Of a stretch of DNA of 64,000 bases, positions 11,187 through 23,067 are shown in pieces. Each line of letters starts with the position of its first letter. The first letter of the stretch is position 1. The stretch lies in the NCBI GenBank assembly GCA_033980235.1, contig CM067070.1, positions 7,766,195-7,830,194 of the forward strand, given 5' to 3'. The position numbers and the translations under genes were made by a program. Below the pieces are notes generated by a model. It made no database searches. It had not been told where the DNA came from and saw nothing but the letters and a program-made list of their open reading frames with translations. Source of the DNA: Diadema setosum. Taxonomy: Eukaryota > Echinodermata > Echinoidea > Diadematoida > Diadematidae.

Positions 11187-11566
11187 TTTGTTTGTTTGAT
11201 TTGTTTGATTGTTTGTTTGTTTGATTCATTTTCCATCTGAGAAGATGGCTGGATAGCCCATATTCAGCTACGTTAAGCTGGTCTTCCATAGGGTCCAGTT
11301 GGGTGTGAGGTAGGACCACTTCACCGGGTTAAACACCCTGCTCTTTGCGATGAATGAATGAAGCGGGATCTTTTACGTGCATGAGTTGTTACTCTCTCAC
11401 ACACGGGACCTCCATTTTATGTCCTATCCGAGGGACAGAGTGTTTTGCCTCTTGCTAGAGGGGACGGTATGCTTACACACAACATTGCTCAGTCCAGACT
11501 CGGTTTCGAACCCGGGTCGCGTGATCGTGAGGCAGACGTGCTACCGACTGAGCCAACTCACCGCCC
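11187..11566 (-). mobile_element. Full-length tRNA-derived SINE, copy 1
   Basis: On the minus strand the head reads GGGCGGTGAGTTGGCTCAGT, with an A box (TGGCTCAGTCGG) and a B-box region reading GGGTTCGAAACC. A conserved body follows, with GACTGAGCAATG, GTAAGCATACCGTCCCCTCT, AAAAGATCCCGCTTCATTC and CATCTTCTCAGATGGAAAAT. It ends in an (AAAC)n-type tail. The head resembles a tRNA with internal RNA polymerase III promoter. There is no coding capacity, so mobility would depend on a partner LINE. Confidence 0.88.
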
Positions 11567-13098
11567 TTATTGTGATTAAAGGCACTAAAAAACAACGAAA
11601 ATACTAAGAAAATACAGAATACTTTTAATCATAACTTCTAGAATATTCCTTGTTATGTCACAAGTGAGGTTTTACTGGAAAGATTTAATTTTGCTCTATC
11701 TGATGATAGACTTACTTTGAAATGTTTAAAAATGGCACTTAGCTCATTTTGCAATATAACTCTTCACATATTCTTTCATGGACCTTTATAAATAGGCCGA
11801 TATATATTCAACCAGAGTGGAATATAGTTAAAAGAGAAGAGTGGCCAGACCCCTCTCACTAGAAAGTAACCCATACTGCCCCTCTGGGGAGAACTGTAGC
11901 TCCTTCACCCCTCAGACTATACGAGCCACCATCCTCAGCCGGTCAGTTTTGGTGGAGCCGTTCTCCCTCACCTCTCCCCCAACCCCCCCCCCCCAAAAAA
12001 AAAAGAAAAAAAGAAAGGGGATGAATTACAAGATAAAATGTACCAACCCGGGGAGCTATGCTGTATTGATCGCCGACCAGGTTGATGCGTTTTTCTTTTT
12101 ATTGAGGCGATGCGCTCTGATAGCATATTTCCTATTGTGTTCGTCAGAATTTCTTCTTTTTTTTTTATTCCTTCTGCTAGCATATTGCCTATTGTGTTAA
12201 TTAGAATTTTCTTGTTTTATATTCCTTCTTCCTTTTTGTCATTGGAAATTCATTTTTTTTTTTGAATATTTGTGTCCATCACTTTGGTGACTCGTACCGT
12301 CCAGAGTGGTCGGAATACTGATATGGAGGTGATTCATCTCTCTCGCTTTATCGCTCTTAGCTTCTCACACTTCGGCCGGTATTAGGGGCTCCTTGTTGCA
12401 GCACTTGAATCCAAAATGGAGTGTTTCTGATCCTTTTTTCGTCCTCATTTTTAATTCACGACTTTCTGCATTTCTGTCAGATTTGTCTGCTTTTTTTCCC
12501 TCCCCTTGTTCCCCTATTTTCATGCCTCCTCTTTTATACATCTCTCTCTTCCGTTTTCCTCTATTTTTGAGCATTTTAAATGGATTTAATGAAAACTTTT
12601 GAGAAACGTCGATAGGAAACTTTTAAAATTCCACACTTTTTGGGTGTCACCCCATGAATATGCTGTGTGACATTTTTCTAATACATATTCTCTTTCAGAG
12701 TGTTATGATTCATACATACCCTTGTTGAATAAAGCAGGAAAAAAAAGAACAAAAAAAAAATATGTGGCTTATGTCCCCCTCAAGTTCATGTCACATCAGT
12801 TCATTTTCATTTTTTAGAACATTGAATAAGGATGTTCAAGTTTCAATTCAGTTTCAGTCTCAATTCATTTTCATATTTCTTACTGAAAAAGTACATCAAA
12901 TATAACAAAGTAAAATGATATGTGATATGCAGCTAGGAAGCATGATAGAATATTGCAAACATATAGAACATAGTGGTCAACGTATGAAAGTTTGGATTCA
13001 AGTATAAATGCTAAAGAAATATGATGGAACCTAGCATAGAAGCAAGTGATGATCTTGGGTATACATTTATTGACTGCAAGACGAAGAACAAGTGGTAA
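11567..13098. other. Unique AT-rich sequence, no gene seen
   Basis: This stretch holds a C-run and A-run junction at about 11986-12005 and T-rich runs. A near-duplicate of AGCATATTTCCTATTGTGTT (12121-12140) recurs as AGCATATTGCCTATTGTGTT at 12178-12197. No exon is recognised. Confidence 0.5.
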
Positions 13099-13191
13099 TT
13101 AAACAATTGAGGACGGTTTGATTTTGCTACAACACGCATTTCCCATAGACGCTTGCCCGAGTATACTCGGGAATTGTCCTCAGTGGGTTAA
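13099..13191 (+). mobile_element. 93-bp TTAA foldback element, copy 4
   Basis: The left end is TTAAACAATTGAGGACGG and the right end is TCAGTGGGTTAA. The inner palindrome CCCGAGTATACTCGGG is perfect. Copy 5 lies 178 bp downstream in the opposite orientation. Confidence 0.9.
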
Positions 13192-13369
13192 TAGATAAAA
13201 TGTATGTATGCAGGGCTGCATGCCAGACTGGTTGCATAAATTAATCTTTTTAGGGAAAAAAAAAAAGAAGAAGTGAGCACTCTATGAAAGAAAAACAAAA
13301 CAAAACAAAGGAAATTTGTTTTCATATGTCTTATGGAAGTTGCCATTGTGCTGATGGAGTGCAGTTGTC

Positions 13370-13462
13370 TTAACCCATTTAGGACGAGTCCCGAGTATAC
13401 TCGGGGAAAGCGTCTGTGGGAAATACGTGTTGCAGCAAATCAAACCATCCTCAATGAGTTAA
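13370..13462 (-). mobile_element. 93-bp TTAA foldback element, copy 5
   Basis: TTAA is intact at both ends. In this orientation GAGTCCCGAGTATACTCGGG comes first and the CAAACCATCCTCAATGAGTT arm comes last. It lies in opposite orientation to copy 4. Confidence 0.92.
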
Positions 13463-13960
13463 GATGCCATTTAGTTTGTACATTACAAGATGACACAATA
13501 AATTAGATTGTGGTAGTTCAGCCAATACTAGACTATGCTGAAAAAGAATGCAACATTGGATACAGTGCATTTGACACAGAGTGCACATGTGTGTGGCTGC
13601 CATGTTGCTGCAGTAGATTCGTTACCTTGTTGTGGTATGCATGTGCCAGTGCCATCAGTTCAACATGAGTTTTGTGAGTGTGGTGCTACTTTCACAGAAT
13701 ATTGTGTGCTGATGGAAATATCTCACCATGGTGTAACATACATGCAGATTGCTCTCATAATCATGGTGTCTGCACAATTTTTAGTGCCATGTTGCAAATG
13801 AACTAGATGTTTCTCTATCTAATGACCTCTTTCTATAGCTTTTTTTTTTAATGTTCTCAAAATGTTTAGGTTCCCACGACATTTGTTATCTTCAAATTTT
13901 TTAACTTTGCTGACGGGCTTGTAGTTTTAAGCTACAGCAGGCATCCACACAACACCTAAT
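13463..13960. other. Unique sequence with unremarkable open frame
   Basis: An 88-codon open frame at 13535-13801 has ordinary amino-acid composition with several cysteines. There is no recognised domain, signal or splice context. I do not call it a gene. Confidence 0.4.
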
Positions 13961-14090
13961 CTTTGATGCCGTGTTTATACGAAGCAAAAGGGGGTTCTGA
14001 AGCCTCATCCACGGCAGCTCTGAAGAGCCTCTGCCGTAGTATAAATGCTGGGGAGTTGAGAAGCCCTTTTTTGCTGTATTCATGGCGTAG
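13961..14090. repeat. Imperfect foldback (about 120 bp)
   Basis: The left arm (GCCGTGTTTATACGAAGCAA, then GGGGGTTCTGAAGCC) pairs imperfectly with the right arm (GTAGTATAAATGCTGGGGAG, then GAAGCCCTTTTTTGCTG). A stronger inner hairpin, CGGCAGCTCT/GAAGAGCCTCTGCCG, sits at the centre. It is probably a small foldback repeat; only one copy was seen. Confidence 0.5.
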
Positions 14091-16499
14091 TTATGCTTTA
14101 GTTATGCTGTAATTATTGAAGTTGACAACTTTGAGATAATCTTTAAGATAAGGAATGTCCTGTGAATGTAACTGTAGACCATTTCTTTATTTTCCTTGTA
14201 ATGGATGTATATCTCGTGCATGCACAGACTTACAGTGAGGCGCTTTCATCATCCAAACCGTTCTGTCAGCGATACCTCATTACAGCAATTACCCACGATA
14301 CTCGTCCGTCTCCCGCATCGCCATGGGGGAAAATAGAGAAAAACAAAAGCCATCAAGATAAGAATGCATCAACTTCAAAGGGTATAGAAATCCTTAGAAC
14401 AAAATGTAGAAACCAATCCCATTATGTAACAAATCGAGAAACCCATTCGAAATGAAAAAGGACGGGTAAAGATCAAGCGATATTATAACCATTTGAAAAG
14501 GAAAGAAAAAAAAAAGGAGAAAAAGAATTGAAATGCGATCTCTCCCCTCGCGTCAGACAAAAATGAAACTGGTGTCGAGTTTTGTAAATCTGGCCCGGTC
14601 CCCTGCGTAATTTCCTCTGTGGACCTAATTCAATTTGCAGCCTCTAACTCCCTCCAGTTTTGTGCTGAATGTGGTTCCGCATAAAATTGATGACAAACGG
14701 AAAAGGAGAAAGGAAAAACAGGAAAGAAGAGCATTTCAGATTGAGCATCTCACCAAGATGCATTTCTTGTTGTTGTTGTTGTTCTTCTTCTTCCTTCATC
14801 TGCATCAGCTATCCCGTTTTTGGAAACGAAATTATATCTGTAAAGCATTAGGCATATATATCGTTCCCTGCCTTACACGGGGACAAATTCGACAAAATTG
14901 CCCAATTTGTCTGAGAGGTATCATGTTGACAACGACGTCGGGGAGCGGCCGCGATTCCGCCGTTCCCCAAGGTTACCGGACCCCCCGGGGAACATCACTC
15001 CGGTACAGCCCGGAGCTAGATAGTCGAGAGGGGGGGTTGCAATCTGGTTTATGTGCCTCCTCCAGAACGAAGTTGCCCCCTTCACCTCTCTTGTGATTCC
15101 CGCAGCTCCCCCCTCCCATCTTACGAAAATGCACACAGAAAAACATGCAAGTAATTTTTCTTGATTTGGCTGCTAGTTCGGGGAAATCATGTAAATTTAT
15201 ACATAAGATGTTAACTGTTACTCCTGTTTATGCCAACGGCGACAAGAAAAGAAAAAAGAGAGAGAGAGAGATGTCTTGATTCTGGTGATTGGTTAGATGA
15301 GGGAGATTTAATACTCGGAAATACCAGGTAGGGAAAAATGTGCAGATTGAATTGGTACATTTGCCGAGTTAAGAGTTGGGTGCCCGCAAATTTGCTGAAT
15401 AAGTTAAGAGCTAGCAGAGATGCATGTTTTTTGTCAATTTCACCCCCTCAAATTTTGTGCCTTCTTGATATCAGCGACACCACTGGTGTCATCGACCTCA
15501 AATTTGAAATGAAAGAAACATGGAAAAGATTGTATTTTCCTTCCTGTATACATACCGCACTTATTAATCATCCACTGAATGAATACTGTTTGCAAAGACC
15601 AGTGCACTGTACAAATTAGTACAGTGACCACTATGTCAAAGTGTGGTTTCACAACGAAAGTCTTTCTTCTTGTTTGTTTGTTTGTTGTTGTTGTTGTTTT
15701 GTTTTTGTTTTTTTTTGGGGGGGGAGGGTCTTTAGTTCACCAGATGCATCAACAGGGTGAATGATGGTATGTTCAGGTTAATTAAACCCAATTGCACAGA
15801 TCTTAACCCCTTGCTGCACCATCACTGCTAAATACCATTGGCGTGGTATGCAGACAGGGCTCCGATGGTAACGACAGGGCCAGATTGGACGGGTAATGAT
15901 CATCGACAGTAAGATGGAAGAGGGTAAGGCATATAATGTAAAACGATTCTTCACACCCCAGCCCGATTGCTGAGTCATACACATGGCAAGCACCCCTGAG
16001 ACAATCCACTTGTCTTTTAATTGTCTCCTTTTTCAAAAGCGAAGTTTCTCTCTCTGAATACTGTTTTTTTTTTTTTCTCGAGAACTCTGTTCCACAACCA
16101 CCCGCAGTGTCCAAAAATATTCCCATTTATCGAAGAGGGGTCGCACGGGGTCAGCGAGATCATGCTTCTGTTGTTTCGTTGTCTTCTAAACTGGCTGTTT
16201 GTTCGACGGTGCTAATGACGATGCTGATTAGATATGAATGAAGTACATGTATTTATAGCCACGGACACATTCCATTCCCCCACCTCTTACTGCCCCCCCC
16301 CCCCCCACCACACACACTTGCATACAGACATGTATGCACATATTGGTGTTATATGCATATGCAAGACTGATTCATAAAGGTGGAAATTGTGGGGGGGGGG
16401 GGGCATGGAATGGAGAAAAGGAAGTTCGACTACCTGACAATGTTTGTTCTCCAGTAACCCCATCACACACCTGTGAAAGTGTCTTGAGTACCTGAGAAG
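14091..16499. other. Unique sequence with GC-richer block at 14930-15110
   Basis: Sequence at 14930-15110 is G+C-rich with CpG sites (GGAGCGGCCGCGATTCCGCC) and is non-repetitive. A second CpG-bearing patch spans 14560-14620. Both could be conserved non-coding or promoter-like DNA. Poly(C) lies at 16293-16307 and poly(G) at 16391-16403. A 153-codon frame at 14635-15096 crosses the block but contains a Leu/Phe repeat from (TTG/TTC)n and has no recognisable domain. Confidence 0.4.
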
Positions 16500-17225
16500 T
16501 AGAGAGAGAGAAAGAGAGAGAGAGATGGGAGAGAAGGGAAGGAGAGATAGTATGAGGGAGAGAAGGAGAGACAAGAGGGAGAGCTTGGAAGATGGAACAA
16601 AAAAGAAAAGAGAGATGGAGAGGGAGAGAGAGAAAGATAGTTTGTGAGAGAGATATATATTTTGTGGGAGAGAGAGTGATAATTTGTGAGAGAGGGAGAG
16701 ATAGTTTGTGTGAGAGAGGGAGAGATAGTTTGTGTGAGAGAGGGAGATAGTTTGTGAGAGAGGGAGAGATAGTTTGTGTGAGAAAGGGAGATAGTTTGTG
16801 AGAGAGGGAGAGATAGTTTGTGTGAGAGAGGGAGATAGTTTGTGTGAGGGAGAGAGAGATAGTTTGTGTGAGAGAGGGAGATAGTTTGTGTGAGAGAGGG
16901 AGAGATAGTTTGTGTGTGAGAGAGGGAGAGATAGTTTGTGTGTGAGAGAGAGATAGTTTGTGTGAGAGAGAGAGAGAGTTTGTGTGAGAGAGAGGGAGAG
17001 AGAGAGTCTGTGAGAGAGGGAGAGAGAGAGTCTGTGAGAGAGGGAGAGAGAGAGTCTGTGAGAGAGGGAGAGAGAGAGTCTGTGTGAGAGAGAGAGAGAG
17101 AGAGGGAGAGAGATTGTGAGAGAGGGAGGGGGAGAGACAGAAAGAGATAGTGTGTGTGTGTGTGTGTGTGTGTTTGTATATATAAATAGGAATAGGGGGA
17201 GAGTGAGAGAGGGAGAGATTGACAA
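16500..17225 (+). repeat. Purine-strand minisatellite (GAGA/TAGTTTGTG units)
   Basis: Variants of AGAGAGGGAGAGATAGTTTG plus TGTG repeat about two dozen times. They grade into pure GA stretches and end at a (GT)n run (about 17153-17173). The strand is overwhelmingly purine. Minus-strand frames of 276 and 312 codons (Ser-Leu-Ser-His repeats) arise from the repeat and are not genes. Confidence 0.93.
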
Positions 17226-17841
17226 AGAGATGAAATTAAGATGCCTGGGAGGATAGGAATACAGAACTGTAAGAAAATCATATTATATACCAAACATATA
17301 CAAAGAGAATTATCATATTCATCCTTGAAACCAATTCAACTTCACATCCATCAAACATTATAAAAGTAAGGGATAGGGAAGAAAACTTGATTAATGAAAT
17401 TCATTGCCAAAAAAGAGAATAATGAATGAATTGTAATGGAAATTGCATGTACAAAACAAGAAAGGACTTTCAAATATTTTTAGAAGCCCAGACTAATGGA
17501 TATGAAAAGGAATGAAAGCAGGCAAGATGTCAGATTTAGTTAAAGAGAATAAATGAATTAATTGGAATTGAAATTGTAAATGAAGCAAGAAAATAAGAAG
17601 ACAAAGAATATTTAGAGAAGATTAAATTAATGAATGATAAAAGAAATGAAGCCAGGCAATGTGTCAGATTTCGTAACATTTCGGGGAAGAAAAATGAAAG
17701 AGCGAGACTGCAAAGATTATATCAGTCGGATGTTTAAAGGTCAAAGTTAGAAAGCATCAAGAGCAACAGGCAGAAAGGTTTTATAGGAAAGAGGGAAAGA
17801 GAGAGAGAGAAATGGCACCATAAATTGATAATGAATTGAGA
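17226..17841. other. AT-rich unique sequence, no gene seen
   Basis: This is A-rich sequence with ATGAATGAAT-like degenerate repeats and no recognisable feature. Confidence 0.5.
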
Positions 17842-18227
17842 TTAAAGGGATGGTGTAGTTTTGGTTGAGATGGGGATTAAGATCTTGACCGTTTGCGAAA
17901 TAATTAGAAACCACTTGTGAAATATCAAGAACATACAATTCCAAGAGGAATTTGAAGTTTATGTGATGAAAATTGGCTTTGAAATGGGTGAGATATCCAA
18001 AAAACAAAGTAAAACAAAGTGGTCCTATTAAAAGGTGGATCCCTCGTTTTACTATTGCCTCTTTGCTTGGGATATCTCAGCCATTTTCAAACAGATTTTC
18101 ATCATACAAACTTTGAATTCCACTTGGAACTGTATATTCTTTATTATTTCATAAATGGTTTCTAATTATCTCACAAAAAGTTAAGATCTGAATCCCCATC
18201 TCAATCAAAACTATACAATCACTTTAA
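17842..18227. mobile_element. 386-bp TTAA foldback element
   Basis: The ends are TTAA. The left arm (GGGATGGTGTAGTTTTGGTT, then GAGATGGGGATTAAGATCTT) pairs along its length with the right arm (AAGATCTGAATCCCCATCTC, then AATCAAAACTATACAATCAC), so nearly the whole element is one long imperfect hairpin centred near 18035. No open frame is present. It looks like a MITE, and TTAA at both edges suggests piggyBac-type insertion. Confidence 0.85.
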
Positions 18228-18392
18228 GTAAATGAGGAAAATGGGCTAAAGAAGGTAGAGTAGGAGAGAAATAAAAAAGGAGGGGGATCAAAAGGGAACT
18301 AAAGTGTGGAGAAATGGAATGAAACATTTTACTAGAAAGAATTAGTCCATAGTAAAAGCAAGAAGTATCAAAATGACATTTAATTTCAATCA

Positions 18393-18855
18393 AATTCAAT
18401 CATAGTTTATTTCCAATCAACGAAAATCAAAACATAATAAAAGTATACATGTCATGAAATGATATTGTCCAAACGTTTACAAAAGATTCATGTAGTATCC
18501 GAGATAAATTATATACAACAACATATGTACAATAATTACGAGGAACAATGCATGTATACTTCGTGAGCGTTCGGAAAATAACTTCAATTATGGAAAATAG
18601 CGATCCACTAAAAAGCAAAGCTTGTGGGACGTGGATCACTAGATAAATAATGAGTAAACAATATATTATTCAAGGTTGTTTTTTTTACAGCTATTGTATT
18701 AAATATGAATTACTTAAGTCATTTGTAAAAATATAGTTATTTTGAGATACGCTGGCCTCGGCAATAATAAGAAATAAGAGTAGAGTATCAATGCTAATGC
18801 CCAGACAGTGTTCATTGAACTGCGTGTACCGGGAAAATATGACAAGGACGACACA
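18393..18855 (-). mobile_element. LINE-like 3' end, copy 1
   Basis: This 463-bp sequence recurs at 52632-53098 with high identity. Read on the minus strand, it finishes at an AATTG-type short tail (GGAAATAAACTATGATTGAA). Sequence resembling more of the same element may extend beyond 18855, while copy 2 stops sharply there. A shared 3' end with a ragged 5' end is typical of target-primed retrotransposition. No reverse transcriptase domain is visible. Confidence 0.6.
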
Positions 18856-19045
18856 CTCGTACAGACATTCAGTTACCCACACACATATAAGACGCGAGAC
18901 AGTACTGAGAAGAGAGAAGACAATAGCAATACAAGTCTACGAAGAACAAAAGATTTACTAAAGTGTATAGTAATAGAATAAAACATGGCAGTAAAAAGAA
19001 TGAGACACATGAAGAGAAGCAAGATAGATACAACTGTAGATAGAA

Positions 19046-19082
<37 letters not shown>

Positions 19083-20329
19083 AATAGATGAATACATACA
19101 TACATAGATATCTACATAGATACATATAGATAAATAAATACATTCATTATAGATACATAGATACAAATATAGAGAAAGATAGAAATAGAAATAGAAATAT
19201 ACATATACATGTAGATAGATACAGATAGAAAGATAGATCGACAGATATAGATAAATAGATGATAGATAGAAAGATAGAGAGATATAGATAGATAGATAGT
19301 GAGAGAGAGAGAGAAAGAGATAGATATTAGAGAGGGAGAGAGAAGAAAGAGAACTGTGCCAAATGTGAATGATATCAGAAGTATTGTAAAAAAAGTAGGA
19401 TGGAATTGTGCCAAAAATGAATGATATTAGAAGTATTGTAAAAAAAAAATGGGATTGAAAGGTAAGAAAGAAGAAAACACAGTGAGGAAAGAAGGGAAGG
19501 GGAAGCAGGAATGGGAAGGGGTGGGGGATGGGGAGTGAAGACGGGAGAAAGGGGGGAGTGGGGGGGGGGGGAGAATCCTCAAGAATGCCTGATGATATAA
19601 CTGAACATCGGAAGAGGTAGATTGACAGGAAAGCAAGAAATATAGAGGGAAAGAAGGAAAAGGGATGAAATAAGAAAGAGAAGGAGTGATGTAAAACCTA
19701 GGCTAAAAGGTACCCATCATGCAGAGAGCAATGACCCCCCCCCCCCCCCCATCTCCCTTTCCCCCCTTCCTGATGTCCCCTCCTTCTACCAGTCAGAGAT
19801 GGAGAGCTGGCATAACACTGGAAGTGGGACGCACCTCTCCAGACTCCCTGTCTCCGGGCAAGATCCTCGGAATATATCCATTTTAAAATCACATTTGTTC
19901 GATGATTCACAGGTAATCGACACTCGGGCCCCGCTACAGGTACGCCACAGGTGAGAGCCCGATTTGCATAACGTAATTCTCCCGCGGGGATGCGTTACCG
20001 AAAACCCCCCTTCCGGGGCTTCTGGGTTGGTTTTATTTCTCCTTCTTCTTCTTCTTCTTCTTTTTCTCTTCCTCCTTCGTTTTTTTCCTCTCCATCCCTA
20101 TCGCTCCCTATCTCTCTTCCCCGGCTTCTTGAAGCAGATGTAGAATGAGAGAGCCACAGAGAGCAAGATGAGGAATACATCTTGACTTTGTTTCATCGAG
20201 CCATGCATATTTGGGGTAGATCTGAATTGGGGTGCTTGAAGATGGGGATGGACTCAGAAAATTCCATCGCATCGGTTTCCTGGGATTTTTTTTTTCTCCT
20301 CCGCTTTCTGGGTACTCTGTTTCTCTCGT
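18856..20329. other. GATA repeats and purine-rich sequence
   Basis: A (GATA)n run, purest at about 19037-19083, extends in degenerate form to about 19300. It is followed by purine-rich sequence, poly(G) at 19560-19571, poly(C) at 19736-19750, (TTC)n at 20041-20060 and GC-richer sequence at 19915-20010. The near-duplicate GTGCCAAATGTGAATGATAT and GTGCCAAAAATGAATGATAT (about 19356 and 19409) marks a 53-bp tandem duplication. No gene is seen. Confidence 0.55.
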
Positions 20330-20660
20330 AAGCATCTGTGCAGGGCAAAGAAAATGAATGAAAGAGACTTAAGGAGCGATCTCCCATTCGGCGATGACAC
20401 ATCGCCGTCTCAGAACTCGATACGGGGGGTTCGCAAGGACGCCATCCCGGTATCGTCGCTGACGAGTGATCGCAGGAGACCGGGGCTTCACCCCGCCTCG
20501 CGCTCCACTCCGGCTCTTAAACGGATTGTCAACTCTGTGACTGATGGGTGATGGAGCTGAGCATCCTCCCCATCACACGTTTTGCAGGCAATTGCGCAAT
20601 TTTCTCGAGTGGCGTGTTTGGCCAGCATTACCGTTTTTCACCGAACGAGTCAAGTGCTAT
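20330..20660. other. GC-richer CpG-bearing unique block
   Basis: The block has many CpGs (ATCGCCGTCTCAGAACTCGA, GGTATCGTCGCTGACGAG) and is not repetitive. A 65-codon ATG-initiated frame (20354-20551) has Arg/Ser/Asp-rich composition but no recognised domain and no obvious splice sites. The block may be promoter-like, conserved non-coding, or a small exon; I cannot tell which. Confidence 0.3.
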
Positions 20661-22075
20661 GGTAGCATGAAGCTTGACGACAAGAGAAGAGAAGTTTTCG
20701 ATGTGGGGTTTTGGTGTGACAGAAAGTTACTCTGCCATCTTATCTCCTCTGTGTCCATGATGGACAGAGGTTTCTGGCCTCAATTAATGACTTCTCCTAC
20801 CATCAATCACAACTCCCTACCCCCCTCCCCCTTCCCCCCCCCCCCCCCCCGAATCCTGTTTCATCTTCTCGATCACCGGCAGGAAAATATTGAAACCTGG
20901 AGGGGTGGATGTCCATCTCAATTTTGACCAGACGTGGCTCCGGAGAGGAGTCAGGAATCCTTCAAATCCTTCAAAATATTGTGCAATTTGCGTATATTTC
21001 GCTAGGCTGGGGGGGGGGGGGGGGGAGGGGGTGACAGAAAGGGAGGAGGGTGATGGGCTCTGTGCTACCAAAATAAGCTAAAAAAGATGGCAAAATAGTC
21101 ATATATATGCATACATGCACATTGTTTTTAGTGGATATTGCACTCATTCGATGGAATATCAACATCAGTGACATGCATGTAAGTTACATGCTGAAATTCT
21201 TGGTAAATTTGGAATTATAGGATGCTTTAATATTTTCTCTCTTTTTTGCAATCACTATTGATATAATGTAATTTTCTAGTTAAGCATGTCTTTTTTTCTT
21301 TTATATGTTTCAAATTTTCTGATATTGTTGATGTGAAAATCGGGCGGGAATCTTTTAGAGTTTTGTGGCTGGTTTCACCAACAAACTGTTACTATGCTGG
21401 TGTGAACAGTAGTAACATATAACTTTATAAAACATGGAGTTTTTCCTCATTTGATGGTGTCATATTTTTGCCTAATCTTTTCTTCCTCTCTCCCTCTCTT
21501 TCTGTGATGCCATCCCATACCCCATTCTCTTTCCCTTCTTCTTTGCATTAGCCCCATTCTAACTCCCCCTTTCATCATTGCATTGGCTCTGCTGTTGCCC
21601 CTCAATCTACCTGTATCTGTTGGAAGAGATGTTGCCCAAGTCCCTGTGTGTGCCCCTCTCTGCTTCTCCATAATTCTCTCTCCCCTCTCTTTACTCTCTT
21701 AGCCCTGTTCTCATGTCTTCTTTTCCTCAATCTACAGGTTTCTGTTTGAGAGGAAGTTGGCCCAGCACCGGTGCCTCCTCCCCCCCCCCCCCACCACCAT
21801 TCTCTCTCCCTCACTTTCTCGTCCATTATCATCTTCTGCTCCCTTTCTCCATTATTACTCCCAATTATCCCTGTATCTGTTTGAGACAAATGACCCTAGT
21901 GTCAGTGTATGTCTGTCCTCTTTCTGATTCTTATTTTATTCTCTCTCTCAGCAGTATCTCAGTTCTTCCATCTCCCCCTTTCTCTTTCTCTCCTCTATCT
22001 ATCTCTTTATCCCTCTCTTTCTCTGCATCATTTATCCCTATTCTAATCATATCCATTCAGGATAAAATTTACCTA
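20661..22075. other. Unique sequence with G/C runs and pyrimidine tracts
   Basis: The stretch includes poly(C) at 20834-20850, poly(G) at 21009-21025, poly(C) at 21780-21792 and C/T-rich sequence at 21470-22020. Open frames follow the pyrimidine bias and are not convincing. Confidence 0.5.
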
Positions 22076-22168
22076 TTAACCCATTGAGGACGGGCTGATT
22101 TTGTTACAACACGCATTTCCCATAGACACCTGCCTGAGTATACTCGGGACTCGTCTTCAACGGGTTAA
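22076..22168 (+). mobile_element. 93-bp TTAA foldback element, copy 6
   Basis: TTAA is intact at both ends, with arms CCCATTGAGGACGGGC and GTCTTCAACGGG. The inner palindrome is nearly intact (GCCTGAGTATACTCGGG). Confidence 0.92.
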
Positions 22169-22229
22169 ATCTTTGTGTGTATCCCCCCTTAGTCTTATTT
22201 TTATTCTCTCATTATCTTCTCCCTCCTCC

Positions 22230-22272
<43 letters not shown>

Positions 22273-23035
22273 TCTCCTCTTCATCTCTTCTCCCCTCCAT
22301 TCTCCTTGTATCCATGGAGACGGAGTAGCCCCAGTCAAGGGCAGGGCTGGGCCGGTCTCCCAGTGGGCTGTGGAATGATGAATCTTGGATGGCATCATTT
22401 GCGGTAGTCCACTGCAAGAAACCACCCTCCACATCAACCGCTCGCTGATCATTCAACACCGCCCCGACCAGTTAACGTTCTGTCTTTCCCTTCTTGCTGC
22501 TTTTTCTATTGTGGTTAACCTTGGATGACAGAAACATCTTACTCTTGCGTTGTCGAGTGTTTGAAACCGTTTCCATCCTTTTCTTTTCGTCTTCTCCCTT
22601 TGCACGGTTCCATTTTCCTTTACACTATATTTGTAACTTTAAACTTCATTTTGTTATAGGTGATAGACTAGTCACATCGTCTATCAACCAATCTGTTTGA
22701 CAGATGCTACTGTATCACTTGAAGTCCAACGAGATCACACAAGGGAAACCCTTTATACCAACCTCAATTACAATGAGACACCCCTTTTAATACGGGAACA
22801 GTGTGGTCTGTACATTAAGTCTGCAGGGGATTTCAGAATTCAGTATGGAACGGGTTTTGGAGGTGAATTCTGTAGTCCCAATTTTCCGTTGCTGTATTTC
22901 GCTGGTCTTTAAGTATGTTTGCAAATTTCCAGGTATAACAAGGTAAGATCTGTGGTCCCTGCAATCTCATGACAGTGGGGTATCCTCAGAATTTGTATAT
23001 TGATTCATGTACACACAATAATGACACAGAAATCT
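22169..23035. other. CT microsatellite, then unique sequence with small open frame
   Basis: (CT)n spans 22231-22268 and a GC-richer unique patch spans 22325-22460. A 71-codon frame lacking an ATG start (22697-22912) follows a possible acceptor (CTGTTTGACAG at 22691-22701). Its composition is ordinary for protein (YNETPLL, GDFRIQYGTGFGGEF), but I recognise no family, and it ends at a stop rather than at a donor. Confidence 0.35.
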
Positions 23036-23067
23036 ACCAATCAAATCAAATCAAATCAAATCAAATC
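23036..23067 (+). repeat. (ATCAA)n pentanucleotide
   Basis: Roughly five ATCAA units in tandem. Confidence 0.8.

Noticed and set aside
15786..15920. Another TTAA-type element starting TTAACCCCTTGCTGCACC
   Set aside because: No matching inverted right end was found.
16287..17293. Long minus-strand open frames (276 and 312 codons)
   Set aside because: They translate GA/GTTT minisatellite sequence into Ser-Leu-Ser-His repeats and have no real protein composition.
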